NCBI RefSeq assembly: GCF_041596335.1
Contig: NZ_JBFHIT010000001.1
Coordinates: 124,001-188,000 of the forward strand
Length of the DNA: 64,000 nucleotides
Origin: Mangrovibacterium sp041596335
GTDB lineage: Bacteria; Bacteroidota; Bacteroidia; Bacteroidales; Prolixibacteraceae
Reading direction: 5' to 3'
The notes under the pieces are model-generated. The model saw only the letters and a list, made by a program, of their open reading frames with translations, did not search any database and was not told the origin of the DNA. Positions 26,510 through 35,531 of the stretch are shown here, piece after piece. The position numbers and the translations under genes are program-made. Each line of letters starts with the position of its first letter. Positions within the stretch are counted from its first letter, which is position 1.

Positions 26510-27547
26510 ATGAAAGCGAAATTTAAAACGATACTATTCCTCTTGACACTCGTGTCCTATACGGTACACGCCGGACAATTCGACCGGAAAATACACAAAA
26601 GCTATCTCAGCTCCCAAATTACAGCTCTTGAGGTGAGCAACAAATTCGGGTTAGTCGAAATCAACAACCTTGGGGGTGATTCGGTCACAGTTGATGTCGT
26701 TATAACGATGGAAAGCCCCAGCGAAGAACACGCCCAACAAATGATGAACCTGATCTCGATTAACATCAAGCGAAGCGGTAGTATATTGAAAGCGCAAACC
26801 ATTATTGACAATGATTTTAAATCGAAAGAGAATTTTTCGATCATTTACAAAATCAACATACCAGGAGACCGAAACCTGACCGTGGACAACAAGTTTGGCG
26901 ATGTGGCCGTACAAAGCCTCGCTGCCGCCGGAAACTTTGATATTTCCTATGGAAACCTGACCGCTGGCGAACTAAACGCGCCCGGAACCGACGGTATTTC
27001 GCTTGCGCTCGATTACGGAAAGGCAGACATTAAGGCGGTCAATAAACTAAAAGGAGTTGTTAAATACAGCAAAGTTTTCATTGGCCAAGCCGAAAATTTA
27101 TCGCTCGAAACCATGTATTCGGGACTAAATATTGATGAGGTGAAAACAATGAATTTGGAGTCGAAATATGATGAAATAAAGCTGGGACGAGCTGCGGCTA
27201 TTGTTGCAGAATCGAAATACACCAACTACAAACTTGATGAGGTGACCAAAAGTTTGACCATCAAACCTGCCTACGGTTCAGTAAAGGTTAGCAGAGTTTC
27301 ACCTGAGTTCGAAAAAATTGAAATCACCAATAACTATGGCAGCGTCGCGTTGGGCATGGATACCCTCTCCTATCAACTGCAAGCAGACTGCGAGTATTGC
27401 GATTTAAAATATCCCGCTGAAAACTTTCAGGGCGACCACCTAAACGACAAAGCCCAATTAAAAGTTCTGGGTACCGTTGGGCAACCGGGAACCACCCGGA
27501 AAGTGGTTATTACAAGCCGCTATGGTGGAATAGATTTGACAAATTAA
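26510..27547 (+). CDS. secreted DUF4097-like beta-repeat protein
   Basis: 345 residues with a Sec signal peptide (MKAKFKTILFLLTLVSYTVHA, cleavage around residue 21-23). The rest is repetitive beta structure with recurring K-x-G-x-V/A and Y-G-S/N/D-V motifs (NKFGLVEINNLGGDSV, NKFGDVAVQSL, YGNLTAGEL, YGKADIKAV, YGSVKVSRV, NYGSVALG), resembling the parallel beta-helix of DUF4097/DUF2807 putative adhesins. It is probably periplasmic or outer-membrane associated. Function unknown. A strong terminator follows, so it is likely monocistronic or the end of a unit with the TrmJ-like gene. Confidence 0.8.
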   Translation: MKAKFKTILFLLTLVSYTVHAGQFDRKIHKSYLSSQITALEVSNKFGLVEINNLGGDSVTVDVVITMESPSEEHAQQMMNLISINIKRSGSILKAQTIIDNDFKSKENFSIIYKINIPGDRNLTVDNKFGDVAVQSLAAAGNFDISYGNLTAGELNAPGTDGISLALDYGKADIKAVNKLKGVVKYSKVFIGQAENLSLETMYSGLNIDEVKTMNLESKYDEIKLGRAAAIVAESKYTNYKLDEVTKSLTIKPAYGSVKVSRVSPEFEKIEITNNYGSVALGMDTLSYQLQADCEYCDLKYPAENFQGDHLNDKAQLKVLGTVGQPGTTRKVVITSRYGGIDLTN

Positions 27548-27570
27548 TCGCTGCCCGAAAAAAACGATGA

Positions 27571-27600
27571 AACCGCAGGCAATTCGCTTGCGGTTTTTTT
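27571..27600 (+). terminator. Rho-independent terminator after the beta-repeat protein gene
   Basis: AACCGCA and TGCGGTT form a 7-base stem with additional inner GC pairs, followed directly by a run of seven Ts. It lies 24 bases after the stop codon of the upstream gene. This is the clearest intrinsic terminator in the window. Confidence 0.85.
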
Positions 27601-27623
27601 CGTTAATTTAGCCATCACGTGGT

Positions 27624-28736
27624 ATGACTAAAAAACTTCATATTATCTGCTTTAATATTCCCAGTCCGCCTGACTACGGTGGAGTGATTGATATTTACTA
27701 CAAGCTCGAAGCGCTTGCCAACGAGGGTACCGAAATTCATTTGCATTGTTTCGAGTACGATCGTCCGAGGGCTGCCGATCTTAGTCGATTTTGTAAGGAG
27801 ATTTATTATTATCCCCGGAAAACCGGATTTAAGGCGCAATTAAGTACACTACCATACATTGTGCGAAGCCGGAAGCACCCCAAATTACTGCGAAATCTGA
27901 GTGCACTGCCTGCCCCTATCCTATTCGAGGGATTGCACACCTGCTTTTTACTGGGGCATCCGCTGCTTGCAGCCTGCAATAAACTAGTTCGTGCACACAA
28001 TATTGAACACCAGTACTATTATCATTTGTCGTCTGCGGAATCGAATCTCGTCAAACGGGTCTACTATCTGATTGAATCCATTCGCCTTAGCTTTTTTGAA
28101 CGTAAATTAGCTCTGGCCAACCACATTTTGGCCATATCAACTTCCGAAGAGCATTATTTTCAGCAAACCTTCAAAAAGGCAAAATTTATCCCGGCTTTTC
28201 ATCCGTATCAAAAAGTAAGCTCGAAAACCGGCAAAGGCGATTATCTGCTTTTTCATGGCAATTTGAGTGTTAGTGAAAACCAGAACGCAGTGAAATTTCT
28301 CATGCGGGAAGTTTTCACCCAGATTACAATTAGCTTTGTAATTGCAGGAAAAAATCCGCCGGAATGGCTGATTTCTATGGCAAACGACATTCCTCATGTA
28401 ATGCTGGTGGCAAACCCTTCAACCGAACAGATGAACACGCTGATCCGAGAAGCACACGTTTGCCTGATTCCAACTTTTCAAACAACCGGAGTGAAACTAA
28501 AATTACTGGCATCGTTGTTTTGCGGTAGACACTGCCTCACCAATTCGATGATGGTTAAAGGTACCGGATTGAAAAATCTTTGCCATATTGCGGACACTGC
28601 GGAAGACATGGTCCGAACGATTCGGAATCTGATGGAGATTGAATTTGACAGCAATGAAATTGAAAAACGAAAAGTTCAACTTGCAACATCGTACTCAAAT
28701 GAAGCGAATGCACGGAAAATTATGGAGCTTATTTAG
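27624..28736 (+). CDS. GT4-like glycosyltransferase
   Basis: 370 residues. It opens MTKKLHIICFNIPSPPDYGG, the glycine-rich acceptor loop of GT-B enzymes, and its C-terminal half shows the nucleotide-sugar domain pattern: YLLFHGNLSVSENQNAVKFL, SFVIAGKNPP and the region ending TTGVKLKLLASLFCGRHCLT, where the usual EGFGLP/EX7E motif is replaced by TGVKLKLLASL. This type is common in Bacteroidota and was seen next to lipid or cell-surface polysaccharide genes. Donor and acceptor unknown. It overlaps the following thioredoxin-like gene by 38 bases. Confidence 0.82.
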   Translation: MTKKLHIICFNIPSPPDYGGVIDIYYKLEALANEGTEIHLHCFEYDRPRAADLSRFCKEIYYYPRKTGFKAQLSTLPYIVRSRKHPKLLRNLSALPAPILFEGLHTCFLLGHPLLAACNKLVRAHNIEHQYYYHLSSAESNLVKRVYYLIESIRLSFFERKLALANHILAISTSEEHYFQQTFKKAKFIPAFHPYQKVSSKTGKGDYLLFHGNLSVSENQNAVKFLMREVFTQITISFVIAGKNPPEWLISMANDIPHVMLVANPSTEQMNTLIREAHVCLIPTFQTTGVKLKLLASLFCGRHCLTNSMMVKGTGLKNLCHIADTAEDMVRTIRNLMEIEFDSNEIEKRKVQLATSYSNEANARKIMELI

Positions 28737-30126
28737 CTTCCTATTCGCCTGTCTGTGCCCCGCGCTTTCGTATGCACAGAATTACCGGATTGAAATCGAC
28801 CTGCCGGCTTATCGCGACAGCCAGATCATTGTTGCCGGGTATTATTTCGGTGGACTATTCGTGAAGGACAGCTTACAACTGGATCATCGCGGAAGAGCGA
28901 TCTTTCAGGGAAATGAACCTTTGCAGCAGGGAATTTATCAATTGTACATTCACAAAAACAAACAGTACGACTTTTTGGTGGGCACCGACCAGCACTTCAG
29001 CATACAGCTGCCAGCCGGGGCAACAACAATTGAACTGGAAGCTGCTACGGAAAGTGAAAAATTTCAGCTCTACATTGACTATCTGGGAGGCCAAAAAGCG
29101 CGTTTTGCCAATTTATCGGCACAACTGGAAAAGCTGAAACTGAATCCGGACTCGCTATCAATCCTAAAAAAGCAGCTTCAACAGCTGGATGAAGAGGTTA
29201 GAAATTACCGTTTTGAAGTGGGGCAAAAGGAGCGGCATAATTTGTTTGGGACTGTTTTGCTGGCCGGCCACCAGCAAAAATTAGAGCAAACGCAAATCCC
29301 TTCCGACTGTCAGCGCAACGATTCGTTGAAATGGGTTTACGAGTACAATTACCGAAAGAATCATTACTGGGATTATTTTGATCTGGGCGATCGTCGCTTG
29401 TGGCACACACCCTTTGTAAAAGAGCGTTTGAGTGAGTATTTCAACAAAGTATTGCTGCAAACTCCTGATAGCGTTTTGCCCGAAGCCATTCGGATGATCG
29501 AGAAATACCGAACAAGTCCGGAAACGTTCCAAAACCTCACCTCCTTCATTTTAAATAACAGTATTCAATCCAAGGTGATGGGCCTCGAAAATGTGTTTGT
29601 CGCGTTGGCCGAACGCTACTACCTGAGTGGGCAAGCCAGTTGGGCCGATCGTAAAACACTGGAAAATATTCGTCGCGAAGTAGCGTTGCGAAAACACAAT
29701 CTGATTGGGAACGAAGCGCCCGAACTTTTACTGGAAGATGAAGACGGTGAGTTCCACAGTTTGAAACAATCGCCAACTCCTTACACGATATTGGCTTTTT
29801 GGGAACCATCGTGCAGCCATTGCAAACACGAAATTCCCAAATTATACGACGAGCTTTTTCTGGCTGCCAAACCCTCGCTACTCTCCGTATATGCGGTGTA
29901 CACCATGACTGACAAAAAGGAATGGACTGACTTTATTTCAGAATATGAGCTCGGTGGTTGGATGAACTTGTGGGATCCAAAACAAATCTCGGACATGAAA
30001 TTATTATACGGTGTTCGAACCACACCATCCTTGTTTCTGCTCGATGAAAACAAAAAAATCGTCGCGAAACAGCTGGATGTTGAGGGAATGACCCGCTTAC
30101 TGGAAACACTGAATGTAATTCAATAG
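28699..30126 (+). CDS. thioredoxin-like (TlpA/DUF5106-type) secreted oxidoreductase
   Basis: 475 residues from the ATG at 28699, which gives MKRMHGKLWSLFSFLFACLC, a normal signal sequence; an earlier in-frame start at 28639 would bury it. The N-terminal part (to about 130) is a DUF4369-like beta domain common in Bacteroidota, followed by a helical region resembling DUF5106. The C-terminal 140 residues are a thioredoxin fold with WEPSCSHCKHEIPKLY (CxxC is CSHC) and cis-Pro in TTPSLFLLDENK. Such proteins reduce periplasmic disulfides or serve cytochrome maturation. The substrate is unknown. It overlaps the upstream glycosyltransferase gene, so the two are co-transcribed. Confidence 0.85.
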   Translation: MKRMHGKLWSLFSFLFACLCPALSYAQNYRIEIDLPAYRDSQIIVAGYYFGGLFVKDSLQLDHRGRAIFQGNEPLQQGIYQLYIHKNKQYDFLVGTDQHFSIQLPAGATTIELEAATESEKFQLYIDYLGGQKARFANLSAQLEKLKLNPDSLSILKKQLQQLDEEVRNYRFEVGQKERHNLFGTVLLAGHQQKLEQTQIPSDCQRNDSLKWVYEYNYRKNHYWDYFDLGDRRLWHTPFVKERLSEYFNKVLLQTPDSVLPEAIRMIEKYRTSPETFQNLTSFILNNSIQSKVMGLENVFVALAERYYLSGQASWADRKTLENIRREVALRKHNLIGNEAPELLLEDEDGEFHSLKQSPTPYTILAFWEPSCSHCKHEIPKLYDELFLAAKPSLLSVYAVYTMTDKKEWTDFISEYELGGWMNLWDPKQISDMKLLYGVRTTPSLFLLDENKKIVAKQLDVEGMTRLLETLNVIQ

Positions 30127-30207
30127 GCAACTTCAATTGGTTGCCCCTCTTTCAAGTCCTTCAATTACAATTGGTCGTATCGGGCTTTCAAAATCACGCG
30201 ATTCTCC

Positions 30208-31128
30208 CTAGTTCAGTTTCCGCCCTTTATCGGCTTCTATTTTAACTCTAAATTCCGGTGGCTCAACCAATTGAAATGTCGCCGACGCGAACTTAACCTG
30301 CCCGTTTGTTTCATCAACTTTTTTAAGAATCTGAGTAAATAATTGCGTTTTTGTGACCCGACGCTTCTTGTAATTGACAATATACCGCAGCGTGAACTCT
30401 ACCCAGTTGTCATTGGCAACAAGTGACACCATTGGCTCTGTTTGTGCATCTTCCAGTCGATATTTATCTTGCAACGACTTCCATTTTTCTACTGACTTTT
30501 GACTCAATTCTCCGGCAATATTTTTACCGGCTTGTTCAAAAATCTGTCTGGCCAGATCATAGTTGCTACCGTATTGTACCGGAATTTTTATTTCATCCCA
30601 CAGAAATGGAAAGTCCCCTGAATAATTAAAGACTGGTTCTTTAAAAACAAAACTATTGGCAACAAATACAATCCGTCCGTTATACAAGTCACCATCAACC
30701 CATTGCCCGGTTTCCATTATAGTGGTTCTTATTACCCCAATATCCATCACATCGCCTTTAATCCCTCCAAGTTGAACCCGGTCTCCCGTTTTATAAAACC
30801 CGCCAAACATAATGGCAATCCAACCGGCAAACGAAACGATAACTTCCTGCATGGCGAATGCAATACCAGCTCCGGCTACCCCCAACGCTACGGTCAATCC
30901 GCCAAGCTTATCGCTAAAAACAATGGTTAGCAGAAGAATTGTTAAAACATAGCCAATAAAATTGCTGAACTTTTTTGCGCGATAGCGATTGTCGTTGTCC
31001 TTTATTTTAGTAAACAAATTGCGCTGTATCGCCTTAATAATGACCCAAATGATTGCCGCACCAATGAAAATAGCGGCTATTTTCCCCACCGTCGGGTCGA
31101 ATAAGAATTTTCTGATTTGCTCTTCCAT
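30208..31128 (-). CDS. MscS-family mechanosensitive channel
   Basis: 306 residues. Three transmembrane segments near the N-terminus (about residues 13-31, 49-68 and 75-105), the third being Gly/Ala-rich pore helix TVALGVAGAGIAFAMQEVIV followed by the MscS beta-domain signature FKTGDRV-like stretch (GGFYKTGDRVQLGGIKGDVM). The gene product opens upon membrane tension to release solutes. Small single-domain architecture. It converges with the thioredoxin-like gene. Confidence 0.93.
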   Translation of the reverse strand: MEEQIRKFLFDPTVGKIAAIFIGAAIIWVIIKAIQRNLFTKIKDNDNRYRAKKFSNFIGYVLTILLLTIVFSDKLGGLTVALGVAGAGIAFAMQEVIVSFAGWIAIMFGGFYKTGDRVQLGGIKGDVMDIGVIRTTIMETGQWVDGDLYNGRIVFVANSFVFKEPVFNYSGDFPFLWDEIKIPVQYGSNYDLARQIFEQAGKNIAGELSQKSVEKWKSLQDKYRLEDAQTEPMVSLVANDNWVEFTLRYIVNYKKRRVTKTQLFTQILKKVDETNGQVKFASATFQLVEPPEFRVKIEADKGRKLN

Positions 31129-31352
31129 TTCGTCGTTGATTTGTATTTAAATTTTATCACAACATACAAAGGAGTCACCACCTGCAAAGGTTCCTTTTCG
31201 CGTCTGAACCGGGTCTCATTTTAGACCTCAATATCAGGACGTTGCCATACACAACCTCTGGGTGGCTTACATCAAATTTAGGGAATAGTTTCTATCCGGT
31301 CTTCACGAAGTCATACTTTCTTTTTTTGAAACAGAAGCCGGAACGGATTTAC

Positions 31353-32237
31353 TCAGGAATAAAGCTTCCGGAAAGCTTGCGGCGACATACTTGTTTGTTT
31401 GCGAAACAGTTGGTTGAAGTAGGCGATGGAAGTGTATCCACTCTCGAAACAAATTTCCTTGATGGAAAGGTTTGTGTTTAGAAGTAATTTATGAGCAAAG
31501 TTTAAACGGATGGAATTCAGATACTCCGAAAATGTGACCTCAGCATGTTTTTTAAACAAGCGACAAAAGGAAGTTGGTGTTACTCCTATTAATGCGGCAC
31601 AATCGTCAATTTTTAATTCTTCTTTAAAATGACGGGTAACGTATTGATGGACTTTGTTTATTTTTTCATTTTCAAACAAGACCTGTTCATTTTCGAAATC
31701 AGAGGAAGCCAGCAACTCATAGTCGCCGTCGTGTATCGTTTGCAGCGCATTCAATAAATCAATCAGCTGTTCAAACGATGGTTTTTGCCCCATTTCCTTT
31801 AGCACTGTTCCAACAATCGCTGCTGTTTGGCCTTTCAATTTCAGGCCGCGGTCTGCCTTCCGCAAAACATCACGCACCCCCTCCAATTCGGGTATCTCGA
31901 TAAAATGGGAGCCAAAAACCCGTTTCTTAAACTGGATGTAATACGACTCGCTGGCTTCGTTGTCATCGGTTCTGAATTTCATATCTGAAATCCAAACATG
32001 GGGCAAATTAGCTCCGATCAACACCACATCTCCTTCGTTAAAACGATCAAAATGATCGCCAATCATTCTTGTACCATAGCCCTTCACAATTACAAGCAAC
32101 TCATACTCTTTATGGTAGTGCAACGGCCGCGAGAAAAAAGGTGCCAAATAATGACCAACGTAGAACGACCTGGCTTGCTCCACTCCAACACTTTCAGGTT
32201 CAGCCGAAATCACCTTTGTTTCGTTCAATTTTATCAT
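31353..32237 (-). CDS. AraC-family regulator, probable controller of the corrinoid operon
   Basis: 294 residues from the ATG at 32237 (a TTG at 32246 is in frame but less likely). The N-terminal half is a cupin-like sensing domain (HYHKEYELLVIVKGYGTRMI, VVLIGANLPHVW), the type that binds sugars or small organic ligands. The C-terminal 100 residues are a double helix-turn-helix AraC domain (LKIDDCAALIGVTPTSFCRL, LSIKEICFESGYTSIAYFNQ). It is divergent from the methyltransferase operon with 95 bases between starts, and two copies of a direct repeat lie there. It most likely senses the methylated substrate and activates the operon; this role is inferred from arrangement. Confidence 0.88.
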   Translation of the reverse strand: MIKLNETKVISAEPESVGVEQARSFYVGHYLAPFFSRPLHYHKEYELLVIVKGYGTRMIGDHFDRFNEGDVVLIGANLPHVWISDMKFRTDDNEASESYYIQFKKRVFGSHFIEIPELEGVRDVLRKADRGLKLKGQTAAIVGTVLKEMGQKPSFEQLIDLLNALQTIHDGDYELLASSDFENEQVLFENEKINKVHQYVTRHFKEELKIDDCAALIGVTPTSFCRLFKKHAEVTFSEYLNSIRLNFAHKLLLNTNLSIKEICFESGYTSIAYFNQLFRKQTSMSPQAFRKLYS

Positions 32238-32240
32238 TTG

Positions 32241-32270
32241 TGGCAATATTTATAAATAAGTGACAATATA
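32241..32270. promoter_or_regulatory. candidate AraC operator: two direct repeats 20 bases apart
   Basis: TGGCAATATT at 32241 and TGACAATATA at 32261 differ at two of ten positions and are spaced exactly 20 bases, about two helical turns, as AraC dimers prefer. An inverted related copy (AATATTGCA) lies at 32299-32307, nearer the operon. All sit between the divergent regulator and methyltransferase genes. Seen in sequence; function inferred. Confidence 0.5.
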
Positions 32271-32332
32271 GCTAAATTTTTTGAATCAAACATTCTATAA
32301 TATTGCATAGTAAATAACTGATTTATTGAACA

Positions 32333-33337
32333 ATGAATAAACGTGATGTAATAAAAATGGTTCTCGATGGCAAAAAGCCACCTTATGTGCCATGGTCTTT
32401 CAAATTTACTGAAGAACCAAAAAAAATGCTTCAGGAGTACTATGGAGTTGAAGATTTGGATGTCGTGCTGGGCAACCATATTTTGAACCTGGGAAGTGAT
32501 ATCGGTTTCTTCGAAGAAGTAGCCCCAAACATGCTTAAAGATGTTTTCGGAGTGGTTTGGGATCGTTCGGTTGACAAAGACATCGGCATGCCAGTTGAGG
32601 TACTAATTAAGGAACCAACAATGGATGGCGTTGTTTTCCCCGATCCGCTTGATCCGAGATTCTTTGCCAACATTGAACCGGAAATTGAAAAAAAACCGGA
32701 TATGTTCCGCCTGTTCCAAATTGGATTTAGCCTTTACGAACGCGCCTGGACACTACGTGGTGTTGAAAACCTGCTGATGGACTTTTTAATGTATCCGGAT
32801 TTTGTGCACGAATTGTTCACCAAAATTGCCGATTACAACATTGCTCAGATTGAAAAAGCCATGGAATACGACATTGACGCGATTTACTTTGGCGACGACT
32901 GGGGACAGCAACACGGTTTAATTTTTGGCTACGATACATGGAAAGAGTTTGTGTACCCACAGCTAAAACGCATGTATGGCTTTGCCCGCGATCATGGTAA
33001 ATATGTGATGATCCACTCCTGCGGGGATGTTGATGAACTATTCCCCGACCTGATTGAATGCGGATTGAACTGTTTCAACCCATTTCAACCCGAAGTAATG
33101 GACATCCACACCATTTTACCCGAGTATCGCGGTCGGTTGGCTTTCCATGGTGGTTTGTCAATGCAAAAGATTTTGCCATTCGGAACGGTTGAAGATGTTG
33201 AAAACGAATCGAAACGCCTGATTGAATTGGGTCGCGACGGCGGATACATTTTCTCGCCTTCTCACTCGGTTGAAGGAGACACATCGATGGAAAACATACT
33301 CAAATTCATTGAAATAGCTCAAAACCAACTGAAGTAA
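32333..33337 (+). CDS. UroD-family corrinoid methyltransferase, candidate substrate-demethylating MT1
   Basis: 334 residues of the uroporphyrinogen-decarboxylase/MtaA superfamily, but not haem-pathway HemE: it sits with a corrinoid protein and reactivators. Its His/Cys pair is H228 and C230 in the HSCG motif; the third zinc-ligand position is His311 in SPSHSVEGD instead of the Cys of MtaA. The catalytic barrel is complete. I infer it takes a methyl group from the growth substrate and passes it to the corrinoid protein 46 bases downstream (MT1 role); the reverse assignment with the second UroD gene is possible. First gene of the operon, and divergent from the AraC regulator. The methyl donor is not known. 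Confidence 0.85.
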   Translation: MNKRDVIKMVLDGKKPPYVPWSFKFTEEPKKMLQEYYGVEDLDVVLGNHILNLGSDIGFFEEVAPNMLKDVFGVVWDRSVDKDIGMPVEVLIKEPTMDGVVFPDPLDPRFFANIEPEIEKKPDMFRLFQIGFSLYERAWTLRGVENLLMDFLMYPDFVHELFTKIADYNIAQIEKAMEYDIDAIYFGDDWGQQHGLIFGYDTWKEFVYPQLKRMYGFARDHGKYVMIHSCGDVDELFPDLIECGLNCFNPFQPEVMDIHTILPEYRGRLAFHGGLSMQKILPFGTVEDVENESKRLIELGRDGGYIFSPSHSVEGDTSMENILKFIEIAQNQLK

Positions 33338-33382
33338 CAAATCCTTAAAACCAATATTCTTAACTTATATTGATACAAAATC

Positions 33383-34051
33383 ATGAACGAAATTTTAGCA
33401 GAAATAGCAAATTGCGTGGAATTTGGCAAGATTAACAAAGTCTCGCCTTTCCCTCCAAATATGAAAGGAATGGACGGAGCCGATGAGCTCACCCAACAAG
33501 CCTTAGCCGCTGGCGTTACCCCCGAAGACTTGCTCATGAAAGGGCTAATGATTGGCATGGAAAAGGTAGGCATCAAATTCCGCGAAAATAAAATATTTGT
33601 CCCTCAGGTTTTAATGAGTGCCAAAGCCATGAGTGCTGCCATGAACCATCTGAAACCTTTCTTTAGCGATGGCTCTGCCAAACGTAAAGGTGTGTTTATT
33701 ATCGGAACCGTTGAAGGCGACTTGCATGACATTGGCAAAAACCTGGTTTCGATGATGGTAGAAGGAAACGGCTACGAAGTAATTGACCTTGGAACCGATG
33801 TCAAAGCTGAACATTTTATCGCAGAAGCCAGCAAACATCCGGGAAGTGTGATCGGCCTGTCGGCGTTGTTGACAACCACCATGCCCAACATGGAAAAAAT
33901 TGTAAAAGCCATTAAAGCGCAGGATCCATCCAAGAAAGTATGTATCGGCGGAGCTCCTGTCAATCAGGAATTTTGCGACAAAATTGGCGCCGACTCATAC
34001 AATCCCGATCCCCAGGGCGTAGTCGAATTCCTAAACAAACTGGCCTCATAG
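33383..34051 (+). CDS. corrinoid (B12-binding) methyl-carrier protein, MtaC/MtvC type
   Basis: 222 residues. An N-terminal four-helix cap domain (about 1-90) precedes the B12-binding Rossmann domain. The lower axial ligand is His115 in the DxHxxG motif (D113, H115, G118; VEGDLHDIGKNLV), followed by the expected SALLTTTMPNMEK and IGGAPVNQEFCDKIGAD stretches, all standard for MtaC/MtbC/MtvC proteins. It shuttles a methyl group on cobalt between the two UroD-type enzymes flanking it. The cofactor is inactivated by oxidation to Co(II), which explains the activators downstream. Identity is very clear. Confidence 0.95.
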   Translation: MNEILAEIANCVEFGKINKVSPFPPNMKGMDGADELTQQALAAGVTPEDLLMKGLMIGMEKVGIKFRENKIFVPQVLMSAKAMSAAMNHLKPFFSDGSAKRKGVFIIGTVEGDLHDIGKNLVSMMVEGNGYEVIDLGTDVKAEHFIAEASKHPGSVIGLSALLTTTMPNMEKIVKAIKAQDPSKKVCIGGAPVNQEFCDKIGADSYNPDPQGVVEFLNKLAS

Positions 34052-34071
34052 CATAAACATCAACCTGAAAA

Positions 34072-35433
34072 ATGAAAGGATTAGAATTAATAAAGAAAGC
34101 GATGGCCATGCAACCGGTAGACCGCATCCCCTGGGTGCCGTTTGTCGGTTGTCATGCCGGACAACTTTTAGGATTGACAGCTGAGCAATTTCTACAATCA
34201 AAGGAACACCTAGTAAACGGAGTTAACAAAACCATTGAACTATACAATCCCGATGGAATTCCGGTTGCCTTCGACCTGCAAATTGAAGCCGAAGCGCTGG
34301 GATGTAAAATAGCCTGGGCCGACGATAACCCACCGGCCGTTGTTTCGCACCCGCTTAATGAAGGTGTAGACCTGGAAGACATCGTCATTCCATCGAAAGA
34401 TGAAGCCCGCATTCCCATTGTGCTGGAGGCAACCAGGCAACTACGGGCTCAACATCCCGACCTGGCCTTGTACGGACTAATTACCGGACCGTTTACTCTT
34501 GCGCTTCACCTGTTGGGAACCGATATCTTTCTGCAAATGATGATGGATCCGGAGGCCACCCATAAACTAATGCGGGTTACAACAGATATTGCCATCGCAA
34601 TGGCGGATTACTATATGGAAGCAGGTGTTGACGTTGTTGCGCTAGTTGACCCAATGACCAGTCAGATCGACCCAATGAGTTTTGAAACCTTCGTGTCTCC
34701 GTATGTCACCGAGATCAACAACTCGATCCGCGCTGCCGGCAAACTATGCTCATTTTTTGTTTGCGGAAACGCCAAGCAAAACATCGAGGCCATGTGTCAA
34801 ACTAAACCCGACAACATTTCGATTGACGAGAACATTCCGTTGGACTTTGTTCGCGATATGGCGATGAAGTACAACGTAAGTTTTGGCGGGAACATGAAAC
34901 TTACCGTGGTTTTACTGATGGGTGACGAAGATGCTTCGCGACGCGATGCCTTGGAATGTATGGACATTGGCGGCAAAAAAGGCTTCATCCTGGCTCCGGG
35001 TTGCGACCTTGCCATGGCCACTCCCAAGGAAAACCTGATTGCGGTAGCCGAACTTGTGCACGACGAAGTGCTTCAGGGAGAGTTGCGCGCATCGGATGTA
35101 GTAACCAAAGAAGTTGAACTGCTTGACCTAACAGACCACTGGCAGGAAAAGCAGGTTGTGGTTGACGTGGTCACCCTCAACTCAAAGGCTTGTGCCGCCT
35201 GCCAGTATATGCTGCAAGCAGCCGAAGTTGCCAGCGCACCTTATGGCTCCAAGGTCATTTGTCGCGAGTACAACATTTTAACTCCTGAGGGCGTACAAAT
35301 GATGGCCTCGTTGGGCGTTAAAAACCTGCCCACGATTGTTATTGACGGTACTATTGAGTTCATTTCTCAAATTCCACCGATCAATAAAATTCAGGAAAAG
35401 ATTGAAGCGCAACTGACTGCAAAAGGAGTCTGA
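34072..35433 (+). CDS. MtaA/UroD-type methyltransferase fused to a thioredoxin-like domain
   Basis: 453 residues. Residues 1-350 are a UroD/MtaA-type barrel; residues about 360-453 are a thioredoxin/glutaredoxin-like domain with C374 and C377 in CAACQYM and cis-Pro420 in NLPTIVIDG. In MtaA, zinc sits on an HxC pair and a later Cys; here the pair reads F229-V-C231 (His replaced by Phe), with a nearby extra Cys226, while the third ligand C311 in APGCDLA is kept. MtaA enzymes move methyl from corrinoid to a zinc-bound thiol (coenzyme M). Bacteroidota are not known for coenzyme M, so the fused dithiol may take part in methyl acceptance or acceptor recycling; that is my inference. The fusion and the changed site are visible directly. 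Confidence 0.85.
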   Translation: MKGLELIKKAMAMQPVDRIPWVPFVGCHAGQLLGLTAEQFLQSKEHLVNGVNKTIELYNPDGIPVAFDLQIEAEALGCKIAWADDNPPAVVSHPLNEGVDLEDIVIPSKDEARIPIVLEATRQLRAQHPDLALYGLITGPFTLALHLLGTDIFLQMMMDPEATHKLMRVTTDIAIAMADYYMEAGVDVVALVDPMTSQIDPMSFETFVSPYVTEINNSIRAAGKLCSFFVCGNAKQNIEAMCQTKPDNISIDENIPLDFVRDMAMKYNVSFGGNMKLTVVLLMGDEDASRRDALECMDIGGKKGFILAPGCDLAMATPKENLIAVAELVHDEVLQGELRASDVVTKEVELLDLTDHWQEKQVVVDVVTLNSKACAACQYMLQAAEVASAPYGSKVICREYNILTPEGVQMMASLGVKNLPTIVIDGTIEFISQIPPINKIQEKIEAQLTAKGV

Positions 35434-35464
35434 TTGATTCGGAAATAAGAATTCCAACGGCCGG

Positions 35465-35493
35465 CAACCCTGAACGCCATGCGCTCGGGGTTG
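35465..35493 (+). other. structured hairpin ahead of the CobW gene
   Basis: CAACCC (35465-35470) pairs with GGGTTG (35488-35493), and inside it CGC (35475-35477) pairs with GCG (35481-35483) across a CAT loop. It lies in the 98-base gap between the fused methyltransferase and the CobW start. There is no T-run, so it is not a plain terminator. It may be an RNA processing or regulatory element; I could match it to no riboswitch class. Confidence 0.35.
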
Positions 35494-35531
35494 TGGCTAT
35501 GGAAATTCAGCTCACTATAAACTGGCAAGCT

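Noticed and set aside
32333..35433. Two haem-biosynthesis HemE (uroporphyrinogen decarboxylase) genes
   Set aside because: They flank a corrinoid carrier protein and sit with corrinoid reactivators, with MtaA-type metal-site motifs.
35465..35493. A SAM or cobalamin riboswitch
   Set aside because: A GGCAACC-like stretch recalls the S-box, but the rest of the S-box and any B12-box core are missing.
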